Positions 32,730-38,424 of a stretch of 38,424 bases of DNA are shown here, piece by piece. Positions within the stretch are counted from its first letter, which is position 1; every line of letters begins with the position of its first letter. Source of the DNA: a virus; the IMG/VR virus record IMGVR_UViG_3300034121_000350, positions 1 through 38,424 of that record; one strand, 5' to 3'. The translations under genes were made by a program, and so were the position numbers. A model generated the notes under the pieces. The model did no database searches. It saw only the letters and a list, made by a program, of their open reading frames with translations, and had not been told where the DNA came from.

Positions 32730-33101
32730 TTAGTCCTTGGCGTGTACGCTCTTAGCCGTATAGAGCCACATCTTCCCCTTCGACGAACGCCACTTGATGA
32801 ACTCCAGTGGCTCGCCTTCGGCATCTGCCTTTGCCTCGCGAAGTTCCCGCAGAATTTCGCGGCCTTCGTGCGTGATGGCGTGGTAGTGGAAGTCGACTGC
32901 CTTCATTCCGTTGAACGGTGCTGGTACTTGCTTCGCGGATGCCTTCGCCCTTTCAAGTGATACCAATCGGGCGCGCAGCGATGGAGTCCATCCGTAATTA
33001 TGAGCGATGCGCTTCACTTCGCTTATGGCATAATCAAAGTCTGAAGCATCGCAGCACTGGTTTGCTTTGTAGACTTTGCTGAGTTCGGTGGTGGCGTTCA
33101 T
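32730..33101 (-). CDS. Early protein of unknown function, 123 residues
   Basis: ATG 33101 (MNATTELSKVYK) follows an AACACACACACGCC leader; the longer frame to 33212 covers promoter P2 and so is rejected. The protein is mainly helical ('DYAISEVKRIAHNYGWT') with an aromatic strand near the end. No family recognised. Confidence 0.6.
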   Translation of the reverse strand: MNATTELSKVYKANQCCDASDFDYAISEVKRIAHNYGWTPSLRARLVSLERAKASAKQVPAPFNGMKAVDFHYHAITHEGREILRELREAKADAEGEPLEFIKWRSSKGKMWLYTAKSVHAKD

Positions 33102-33130
33102 GGCGTGTGTGTGTTTCGTTGTTGCTGGGT

Positions 33131-33182
33131 CAAAGATAGGAGCGTTTCCGGTATTGTCAACAGCAGAGTGAAAATTTAACAT
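33131..33182 (-). promoter_or_regulatory. Promoter P2
   Basis: ATGTTAAA (33182-33175), 14 bp, TTG (33160-33158), 19 bp, TATCTTTG (33138-33131). The boxes match the Bacteroidetes consensus TTG/TAnnTTTG. The next ATG lies 30 bases downstream of the -7 box. Bases around -33 read GCTGTTGACAA, as in P1. Confidence 0.8.
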
Positions 33183-33193
33183 TTGGCGTTGCT

Positions 33194-33239
33194 CTGACAA
33201 TATGTATAGCAAACGCCCGTTTCCTATACACGTTATCAG
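33194..33239. promoter_or_regulatory. 46-bp imperfect palindrome upstream of P2
   Basis: Arms CTGA...TGTATAG.AAACG and CGTTT.CTATACA...TCAG are symmetric about 33216.5, with 36 of 46 bases matched. It lies after the ParB-like stop and 12 bases before the ATGTTAAA element. It may be a terminator for upstream transcripts or an operator; there is no T-tract. Confidence 0.6.
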
Positions 33240-33529
33240 AATGTGAGCACCTGTGCGCTGTACGCATCGTCGCAGATTTCGGAGATCGATATCTGCTCAC
33301 CATCGTCCATCACTATCATCTCGTCGCTGTAGTCCATCTCTTCGATCACCGGAGTCAGTCCCAACGCATTGGCAGCACGCAGTCGGTGACAGCCCTCCAT
33401 CGCCACCCACATCTGCCAGGTCTCCATCCATACTGCTTTGATTGTCGGTGCGCCCAAGGTCTGCATCTGTTCGGTCACGGATGCCAGGTGGTCTTCGTTG
33501 TAGTGGCGATGGAGCAGAGCGACTTTCAT
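33236..33529 (-). CDS. Minimal ParB-like protein
   Basis: The 97-residue protein has 'WVAMEGCHRLRAANALG', where the GCHRLRAA segment matches the GxHRLRAA motif of ParB/Srx folds. It lacks the HTH and C-terminal domains of plasmid ParB. ATG 33529 (MKVALLHRHYNED) follows an AACACACGCC leader. It follows the PAPS-reductase-like gene, a pairing seen in other phages. Confidence 0.75.
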   Translation of the reverse strand: MKVALLHRHYNEDHLASVTEQMQTLGAPTIKAVWMETWQMWVAMEGCHRLRAANALGLTPVIEEMDYSDEMIVMDDGEQISISEICDDAYSAQVLTF

Positions 33530-33537
33530 GGCGTGTG

Positions 33538-34359
33538 TTAGTCTGTGCAATATCCGGCATCACATCCTGCTCCTGTGCCGAACATGAAGCCTTGTTGGAT
33601 GCCGATGGTCTTGACCTGGTCGTAAGTGATGCCGTCCTTGAACGATGCACCACACGCCCTTTCCTGTCCTGCGAACCACTCCATCTTCTCCGGCTCTTCG
33701 TCCCAGTTTTTTCTCAGCTGCTGAACGGGCTTCCAGAAGCAGCCAACGCAGTTGCTGTCTGCCGGGAAAGGAAGATTCGTTGAACGCGCCCACATCGCGA
33801 CCTGATAGTGGTCTACTGCATCGTCAATCAACGGGCAGCGAACGTTTCTCCATTCGACTATCTCCCACCTGTTCAGCTTGCCACGCTTTCCCACTACGCC
33901 CTTAAATGATGTGGTCAGCTTCGCGGCACGCTCCATTTCGTCGTGACGGATGCCGATACGCATCTCCACCTTTTGACCAATAGATCTGTGCCACCAGTCA
34001 AACATGGGTCGCATCTTCATATCGGTCGTGCATTGCCTCCAGCTTTTATTCGGCACACGCACCGCTCTGCCGTCCTTTGTTTTGTTGATACGGTCGAATG
34101 ACGGCCCGTGAACCCACGTCACGGCCCTGCCTGTCAACTGCTCCAAGTCCAGCACAACGCGAAGGGTCGCATCCCGCTCTGCCGTGGCAATGAAGTCCAT
34201 ACCCAGCTTGTCGCTCACGGCACGGATCAAGCCCTCGTCTTTCGGGGCGCATGACGGGTCATCGATTAGCACACAGGCGAACACGTCATGGTCTGCCGGA
34301 TAGTGTACAGCCATGAACGCCGATGTCTTTCCCCCCGATATGCTGTTGACCGTAATCAT
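33538..34359 (-). CDS. PAPS reductase-like PP-loop protein
   Basis: The 273-residue protein has the PP-loop 'SISGGKTSAF' (6-15), 'RQCTTDMKMRPM' (108-119) and 'SNCVGCFWKP' (202-211), the phage phosphoadenosine-phosphosulfate-reductase-like pattern with Cys at 110, 204 and 207. PP-loop ATP pyrophosphatases activate substrates with ATP; phage members may act in DNA or nucleotide modification rather than sulfate reduction. It overlaps a 40-residue gene by 4 bases. Confidence 0.8.
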   Translation of the reverse strand: MITVNSISGGKTSAFMAVHYPADHDVFACVLIDDPSCAPKDEGLIRAVSDKLGMDFIATAERDATLRVVLDLEQLTGRAVTWVHGPSFDRINKTKDGRAVRVPNKSWRQCTTDMKMRPMFDWWHRSIGQKVEMRIGIRHDEMERAAKLTTSFKGVVGKRGKLNRWEIVEWRNVRCPLIDDAVDHYQVAMWARSTNLPFPADSNCVGCFWKPVQQLRKNWDEEPEKMEWFAGQERACGASFKDGITYDQVKTIGIQQGFMFGTGAGCDAGYCTD

Positions 34360-34478
34360 TTCTTTGCCTTGGATGCGTAGATGGCGCGAAGTTCTGCACG
34401 CGCTTCGGCGCAGTAAGATGCACGGCGCATCAGGTCCATCTTGGCAATCCGTGCTTGGGTTCTTTCTGACTTAGTCAT
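34356..34478 (-). CDS. Small basic helical protein, 40 residues
   Basis: This is the first gene after promoter P1, 28 bases from its -7 box. The protein is a single long basic helix (MTKSERTQARIAKMDLMRR start). It ends in an ATGA overlap with the PP-loop gene. The coupling and promoter support it as real; function unknown. Confidence 0.55.
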   Translation of the reverse strand: MTKSERTQARIAKMDLMRRASYCAEARAELRAIYASKAKK

Positions 34479-34506
34479 CGTGGTAGGTGTTGCGTTGATT
34501 GTTTGA

Positions 34507-34558
34507 CAAATATAGCTGTCTTTCCGCTGTTGTCAACAGCATTAACAAATTTTAACAT
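34507..34558 (-). promoter_or_regulatory. Promoter P1
   Basis: ATGTTAAA (34558-34551), 14 bp, TTG (34536-34534), 19 bp, TATATTTG (34514-34507): a full match to the Bacteroidetes consensus and to the spacing of P2 and P3. A perfect 15-bp palindrome GCTGTT-GAC-AACAGC (34540-34526) overlaps the -33 box and may be an operator. The first gene is 34356-34478. Confidence 0.85.
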
Positions 34559-34564
34559 TTCACC

Positions 34565-34936
34565 CTAACGCATCAGATACCAGGTCAGAACAGCCATGAA
34601 CACTATACCTTCCGCGCAGTAGGCCAGGATGCCCCCTGCCTTGGCGCTGCCACCCAGCTTGATCCACGCGGCATCGTACCAGTTCGAATCGCTGATGTAG
34701 TACCAGGTCAGACCACGGGCAGCGTTCAACTCCAGTCTGAATGCAGCGGAGAACAGACCAGCACAGCCGACAGACATCCACGGAACTTCCATCGCAATGC
34801 AGGTGATTACCATCACCGATGCGCGAATCATCCACCAGGTTCGATGATGGATTGGTTTACCTTCAATGATACGTCCGGCATCGTACTCCGCGCACCATGC
34901 AGCCATCATGAGGCAGACCATGATCGCGATGCCCAT
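34565..34936 (-). CDS. Membrane protein of the lysis region
   Basis: The 123-residue protein starts at ATG 34936, overlapping the u-spanin stop as TGATG; a longer frame to 35011 would lie inside u-spanin. Hydrophobic spans are at about 1-14, 35-60 and 102-122, with 'EGKPIHHRTWWMIRAS' between. It ends just before promoter P1. A role in lysis or membrane insertion is inferred only from position. Confidence 0.55.
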   Translation of the reverse strand: MGIAIMVCLMMAAWCAEYDAGRIIEGKPIHHRTWWMIRASVMVITCIAMEVPWMSVGCAGLFSAAFRLELNAARGLTWYYISDSNWYDAAWIKLGGSAKAGGILAYCAEGIVFMAVLTWYLMR

Positions 34937-35373
34937 CACTCCACTCTTGGTCGCATCAGGATCAACGCCAAGACAAGGATTGCGAGAATCATCGCAGCCG
35001 TTCGCCACCACTCGCTGACGCTCTTCGTTGGACAGGGAACTATCCTATCCACAGGTACGCTGATCTCGCGATAAATAGTATCAGCCTTGATCACGCCCAT
35101 CACGTCCAGCTTGATCTGTGCAGTATCGCAGATGCTTCCCGTTGGAACTCGCACTATCTGTATCACCTGCCTTTCGTTCTCGACTCTCAGCGTGTCGAAG
35201 GAACGTAGCTGCACCACTCGCACAATGGTATCACCTGCAATCACAATGGTGTCGTGAACCACCAAGGTATCAACTCTGCTCAACTCCGGATGTCTGTCAA
35301 GCAGCCGCTGTAATCGACGCTCCGCGCTGCACGATGTCAGCATGATGACCAACAGCAGCAGAGCGTACTTCAT
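34936..35373 (-). CDS. u-spanin (lipoprotein with C-terminal TM)
   Basis: The 145-residue protein starts with a lipobox signal (MKYALLLLVIMLTSC, Cys15) and ends with one TM helix at 124-140 and a short tail. An outer-membrane lipid anchor plus inner-membrane helix in one chain is the unimolecular spanin layout, which bridges and fuses the envelope membranes in lysis. The linker is strand-rich. It sits with holin and lysin genes. Confidence 0.8.
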   Translation of the reverse strand: MKYALLLLVIMLTSCSAERRLQRLLDRHPELSRVDTLVVHDTIVIAGDTIVRVVQLRSFDTLRVENERQVIQIVRVPTGSICDTAQIKLDVMGVIKADTIYREISVPVDRIVPCPTKSVSEWWRTAAMILAILVLALILMRPRVE

Positions 35374-35549
35374 CGCTTCACGGTCTCAGGAAACAACCGC
35401 ATCGCCATCTTCTCCGCGTGCGCCTTGTTCTTGTACAACTCTCCACTGATCGCGATTCTCTTGCCGTTCGCAGCGATGTATCGCCACCCCCATTGACCAG
35501 GTACTTTCTTTGACTGGTAGATTACCACCTTGTCCTTCTTGTTTGCCAT
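35370..35549 (-). CDS. DUF1508-like small protein, 59 residues
   Basis: ATG 35549, 3 bases after the lysin stop, opens a 59-codon frame ending in an ATGA overlap with u-spanin. The residues 'KKVPGQWGWRYIAANGKRIA' followed by 'SGELYKNKAHAEKMA' match the DUF1508 (YegP) pattern of strand-strand-helix. The function is unknown. Confidence 0.65.
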   Translation of the reverse strand: MANKKDKVVIYQSKKVPGQWGWRYIAANGKRIAISGELYKNKAHAEKMAMRLFPETVKR

Positions 35550-35552
35550 CGG

Positions 35553-35927
35553 TTATGGTATTACGCGAAGCACCTTCACTCCGCTGTCCACCACCAAGTT
35601 ACGAACCGCCCGCGATACAATGATGCATCCATGCGATGCGCTGTTGTCTTTCTTGGCGTTGTCCCCGTGAATCAGAAACGCCGAACGCCCGTAGGTATTC
35701 GTTCCAAGCACAGCCTTCAGAGGGATTGCATACGGTCCCACGTTCTTCGAATTGTACGGACTGCCCATCACCCAAAAGCCCTGCGGAATAGGACCGACGG
35801 CCTTGACGTGCTGCATCTCGCAGTTGTTCAGACCTGCTCCGTTGCCGCTGTATCCCACAGCTACGACACGTCCTGTCGGGTCCGTTAGCTTACCCGTTCC
35901 CTGGCTATACGTCCACTCGTTCGTCAT
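35553..35927 (-). CDS. L,D-transpeptidase-fold endolysin (DUF2778-like)
   Basis: The 124-residue protein has 'GYSGNGAGLN' (25-34), 'GPIPQGFWVMGSP' (45-57), 'GRSAFLIHGD' (80-89) and 'SASHGCIIVS' (96-105), the HxD and SxHGCI motifs of L,D-transpeptidase/carboxypeptidase folds, with catalytic Cys101. It sits between holin and u-spanin and should cut or exchange peptidoglycan peptides. I chose ATG 35927 over an upstream GTG at 35945. Confidence 0.8.
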   Translation of the reverse strand: MTNEWTYSQGTGKLTDPTGRVVAVGYSGNGAGLNNCEMQHVKAVGPIPQGFWVMGSPYNSKNVGPYAIPLKAVLGTNTYGRSAFLIHGDNAKKDNSASHGCIIVSRAVRNLVVDSGVKVLRVIP

Positions 35928-36369
35928 CGGTAGCGATGTATCCACCTAATTTCTTTTCAAGCCACTTGATCAGCTTGCTGCCTGTCAGCACTCCGTACTT
36001 TCTCGCAACGTCAAGCAGAGCAGTCAGACCAACGAACGAAGCAACAGCGATAAACAAAGGTGTCTCAGGTATCCACGTCACGTTGGGTATCATCGTATCC
36101 ACTATCGACGCGACGAACAGCATCGCTGCCGTCAGCGCGAACTTCTTCAAGGGTCCAAACGTGAAATGCTTGACGTTGAATCTGATGCCCTTCCGCATCG
36201 CAACGTTCGCGCCCATGAACGCGTCAATGATCAGCAAGATGAAGTAGAGAAAGATGCTCATGCCGATGACCTGCAAGTTGCCCCACAGGACCACCAATGC
36301 ACTCAGCAGAATCTTCGCACCTACTTCAGCAGGTGTTCCTCCGATCACATCACGAATCATGTCCTTCAT
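35905..36369 (-). CDS. Holin
   Basis: The 154-residue protein has about four hydrophobic spans (residues 18-33, 34-52, 78-95, 103-122), with 'LLIIDAFMGANVAMRKG' between the second and third, as in the toxin-secretion/phage-lysis holin family. The C-terminus is charged. Its position before the lysin gene fits. It would form the lesion that releases the lysin. Confidence 0.75.
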   Translation of the reverse strand: MKDMIRDVIGGTPAEVGAKILLSALVVLWGNLQVIGMSIFLYFILLIIDAFMGANVAMRKGIRFNVKHFTFGPLKKFALTAAMLFVASIVDTMIPNVTWIPETPLFIAVASFVGLTALLDVARKYGVLTGSKLIKWLEKKLGGYIATDDERVDV

Positions 36370-36494
36370 CGTAGTATCTCTTCAATCTTCTCAAGACGTT
36401 CTTTGATTTCATCGCGCTCACGCTGCGCCTTGCGATCAACCAGGTATCGCCAAACGATGATTACTCCGTACATCGATATCGCGACTGCCGTCAT
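36366..36494 (-). CDS. Tiny membrane protein, 42 residues
   Basis: The frame from ATG 36494 has ATGA overlaps at both ends. It has one TM span ('AISMYGVIIVWRYL') and a charged coiled coil ('DRKAQRERDEIKERLEKIEE'). It is a shorter paralogue of the gene just upstream. Such proteins could be antiholins or accessory holins; it is too short for standard callers. Confidence 0.7.
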   Translation of the reverse strand: MTAVAISMYGVIIVWRYLVDRKAQRERDEIKERLEKIEEILR

Positions 36495-36694
36495 TGCTTG
36501 GTTGAGTTGCTGTAGACATACGGATAGGTCACGAACGGTGATGCTGCGATCGCATCCTGCATCTCTCTGATCTGATGCTCGTGAACTTCCAGCTTCGCGA
36601 AGATGGCATCGCGCTCACGCTTCGACTTGCGGTCGATGTCCATGCGCCATACAACGAAGCAGATAGCCGTCAGTATCAGCACCGCAGCAATCAT
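36491..36694 (-). CDS. Small membrane protein, 67 residues
   Basis: From ATG 36694 the protein has a TM span ('AAVLILTAICFVVW') and a coiled coil ('DRKSKRERDAIFAKLEVHEHQ'), sharing VVWR...DRK..RERD.I with its downstream neighbour. I reject the longer frame to 36937, which overlaps the fibre gene. The role is probably in lysis timing. Confidence 0.65.
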   Translation of the reverse strand: MIAAVLILTAICFVVWRMDIDRKSKRERDAIFAKLEVHEHQIREMQDAIAASPFVTYPYVYSNSTKQ

Positions 36695-36749
36695 GGCAGA
36701 AGTTCTTGCGGCCAGTCGGGCGGCTGTGCATTGATCGGTCGCATTTCGA

Positions 36750-37436
36750 TTAGAACTTAAGCCACTCAATCGTTGATCCAGCCAGGACTGTGGCAGCGGA
36801 TGCGTCGGTCGTGTTTTGCGCCCATTGCAATTCAAGGTTGCCCGCATTGGCTCCGTTCTCGACGGTGAAGTTGAGCTGGCCGCGAATGATGAAGGTGGCC
36901 CCTGCTGTCTGCGCCAAGTCACTGGTATCATAAGCACTCGCTATCCTGTTGGATGGAGTACCGGCTGAGTTGAAGAAGACCTGCGCTAAGAACACTCTCG
37001 TCGGGCTTGCTGGTCCTGTTATTCGACTCTTGAAGTCTCCGCCTGATGATGCCGATACGTAGAGGGTGATGGTGCCGCTGTAGTTGGTGTTGGCTGCCAT
37101 TGGCAACACGAGATAAGGATCAGCGGCCAACGTGTTGTTAGTCCTCGCTGTCGACGTGGGCTTGGTCAAGATGTTCCAGCCATCCGACGCCAGTCTGTAG
37201 CGTGCGTCGGCATCGGTGATGGTTGGCACATCGGTCGCTCCTGTCCCTGTGTTGACCAGCGCAGCCGTCCCTTGCGCATAGGCCAGGGCTGTCCATGCCT
37301 GCGTGCCATTGCCTATCTTCATGCGCTTCGTATCGCTCTCAATACCTATCTCGCCAGCAAGCAGGGTCGGGTTGTTAGATGTCCAGTTGGCAGCCGTGTC
37401 GCGCCTCAGTTGTACCGTTGCCGTTATAGTGCTCAT
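36750..37436 (-). CDS. Tail fibre with Mtd/hyaluronidase-type N-terminal domain
   Basis: The 228-residue protein starts 'ATVQLRRDTAANWTSNNPTL' (6-25) then 'GEIGIESDTKRMKIGNGTQA' (28-47), the virion-attachment motif found at the start of many fibres and phage hyaluronidases. The rest is beta-rich, ending in a jelly-roll-like domain ('FIIRGQLNFTVENG'). ATG 37436 overlaps the stop of the join-spanning fibre fusion. It probably binds a host surface structure. Confidence 0.8.
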   Translation of the reverse strand: MSTITATVQLRRDTAANWTSNNPTLLAGEIGIESDTKRMKIGNGTQAWTALAYAQGTAALVNTGTGATDVPTITDADARYRLASDGWNILTKPTSTARTNNTLAADPYLVLPMAANTNYSGTITLYVSASSGGDFKSRITGPASPTRVFLAQVFFNSAGTPSNRIASAYDTSDLAQTAGATFIIRGQLNFTVENGANAGNLELQWAQNTTDASAATVLAGSTIEWLKF

Positions 37437-38424
37437 GGCTGTATGATGTTATTCGTGTAGGTCGTATTGCTCACGCCGCCATCGATGCCGCTCACCACGA
37501 TGACAACGTATGTGCCGCCAGCCACCACGGTGTCGATCTGATTGCCGTCCTGATCATCAATGATGGTATCCGGTATCACCCATGCGCCTCCGACCAGACT
37601 GCCCACAGGGTTGCCGTTGCTATCCTCCACATCGACATCGGCTGTCGCACCGCAAGGGTTTGCCACCGTGCCGTAGGTCGTGCCGTTAATGTCGATGGTC
37701 AGGTCTGCACACGGCTCAATGTTGCCGCCGCAGTACTGGCTAATGGTTCCTTCGTCCACAGCAATACCAGTCCCGGTCCAGTTCGCCAGCCACGGATAGG
37801 TCTCGTTACCCAACGCAGCTTGATGGTCGCTGCCGGGTCTGATCAGCACCCACCTGGTGCCGCTGTATTCGAACGCATGGTTCGCGTTCTTCTGATACCG
37901 CGTCTTGCCTCCGGCTGTGCCGCTGATGTAGTAGATGCCGTTATCACCACTTCCTCCCAGCGTGACGTGCGCCGATTCAATGTTGCTTCCGCAGTCAAGG
38001 TTTCCCGTATCACCGCATGGAATCGTCAGCACAGGCAGACCATCGAAGGTCACTTCAGCGTCTTCGCATTCCGGAACCACCCACTCCGTGCCGTTCCAGC
38101 TTCCAACTTCAACGCCACCTTGTGTTACTGCAATCGCCACGCTCTCACCACAGGGATTCGGCACGATGATCACACCATCCTCCGCGTTGATGCTGATAGT
38201 CAAATCATCGCATGGCGGGCATTCGGGAACCACCCATTGACCACCTATCAACTCGCCTACTTGAACATCGCCCTGCACTACTTCGACAGAAGCGATGCCA
38301 CCGCAAGGGTCTTCGATGGTAGCATACGGCTCACCGTTCACTTGCACCGACAGAGGATCACACGGTGCATCGTCGCACAGGTCTTCGATCGCATCCGCAA
38401 TCTGTCCTGCCGTCATGCAGCCCT
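37433..38424 (-). CDS. Fibre repeat part of the join-spanning fusion protein (C-terminal)
   Basis: The frame is open to the window end and, once circularised, is the continuation of 1-759. In full-protein numbering, three related beta modules lie near 221-266, 271-316 and 436-482, each with a 'NPCG...V....VG...G.WVVPEC'-like pattern; the copies near 266 and 316 end 'WVVPEC'. Between them, residues about 345-420 hold a domain with 'GIYYISGTAGGKTRYQ' and 'ALGNETYPWLANWTG', a pattern seen in fibre tips. It is probably receptor-binding. Confidence 0.7.
   Translation of the reverse strand, partial: GCMTAGQIADAIEDLCDDAPCDPLSVQVNGEPYATIEDPCGGIASVEVVQGDVQVGELIGGQWVVPECPPCDDLTISINAEDGVIIVPNPCGESVAIAVTQGGVEVGSWNGTEWVVPECEDAEVTFDGLPVLTIPCGDTGNLDCGSNIESAHVTLGGSGDNGIYYISGTAGGKTRYQKNANHAFEYSGTRWVLIRPGSDHQAALGNETYPWLANWTGTGIAVDEGTISQYCGGNIEPCADLTIDINGTTYGTVANPCGATADVDVEDSNGNPVGSLVGGAWVIPDTIIDDQDGNQIDTVVAGGTYVVIVVSGIDGGVSNTTYTNNIIQP
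38255..38424. repeat. Terminal overlap with 1-170 (circular closure)
   Basis: This is the mate of 1-170. The five differences in the first 43 bases are three synonymous third-base changes and one P/Q codon change (positions 7-8), as expected from strain variation and not from sequencing noise. Confidence 0.85.

Noticed and set aside
36691-36744. A 17-codon frame with an ATGA overlap before the 67-residue gene
   Set aside because: Too short and with no upstream signal; may be a coupling leader.
36491-36937. Extended 148-residue version of the small TM protein
   Set aside because: Its N-terminal 80 residues lie inside the fibre gene in another frame and are Ser/Arg/Pro-rich.
1-38424. Long plus-strand frames across most genes
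   Set aside because: Each lies antisense to a minus-strand gene with recognised motifs, and they have low-complexity or Arg/Cys/Ser-rich translations.
1-38424. Integrase, repressor, tRNA or attachment sites
   Set aside because: No recombinase motif, repressor gene or cloverleaf was recognised in any frame or gap.

Overview
The window is an essentially complete tailed-phage genome (siphovirus-like: a long tape-measure protein and a tail-assembly frameshift). Every supportable gene lies on the minus strand, packed with ATGA or TGATG stop/start overlaps. Bases 1-170 and 38255-38424 are the same locus, and one reading frame runs unbroken through the join, so the molecule is circular or circularly permuted, about 38,254 bp unique. 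The exact overlap is 127 bp, a common de Bruijn k-mer size, and it is preceded by 43 bases that differ at five sites, four of the five altered sites leaving three codons synonymous or forming one P/Q change. This points to a metagenomic assembly containing strain variants. The likely host is a Bacteroidetes bacterium: the promoters match the TTG-N19-TAnnTTTG type, Shine-Dalgarno sites are absent, a lipoprotein-plus-TM u-spanin is present, and the helicase neighbour is a DUF6291-like replication protein. No integrase, repressor, tRNA or CRISPR was seen, so a strictly lytic phage is likely.

Layout, read in the direction of transcription (high to low coordinate). 34.5-28 kb: early and replication genes, with a PAPS-reductase-like protein and a ParB-like protein, small unknown proteins, RecT plus YqaJ recombinase, a Myb-like DNA-binding protein, a DUF6291-like initiator candidate and DnaB helicase. 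Three promoters here share ATGTTAAA-N14-TTR-N19-TATMTTTS. 26.7-19 kb: small accessory proteins, a NinG-like protein, a PD-(D/E)XK nuclease, then a modification island (glycosyltransferases, FkbM methyltransferase, compact C5-cytosine-methyltransferase-like protein, fucosyltransferase-like protein, ParB-like protein, TET-associated-type glycosyltransferase). 19-9 kb: terminases, tail chaperones with a T7 slippery site, tape measure, tail-tip proteins and short fibres. 9.3-0.8 kb: probable tail tube, another glycosyltransferase, portal, MuF-like head protein, scaffold, major capsid protein, connectors. Across the join: a tail-terminator-like domain fused to fibre repeats, a second fibre, then the lysis cassette (two tiny membrane proteins, holin, L,D-transpeptidase-fold lysin, u-spanin).

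Strongest novel signals: (1) seven GAAACCCC iterons at exact 11-bp spacing inside the initiator gene, read in all three frames and flanked by an AT-rich hexamer array, a lambda-like internal origin; (2) the three-part promoter motif; (3) a possible -1 frameshift at the capsid stop that would add 27 residues; (4) the sugar/methyl modification island, which has no recognisable TET or other base oxidase. All functions are read from sequence motifs by eye; no database search was run.
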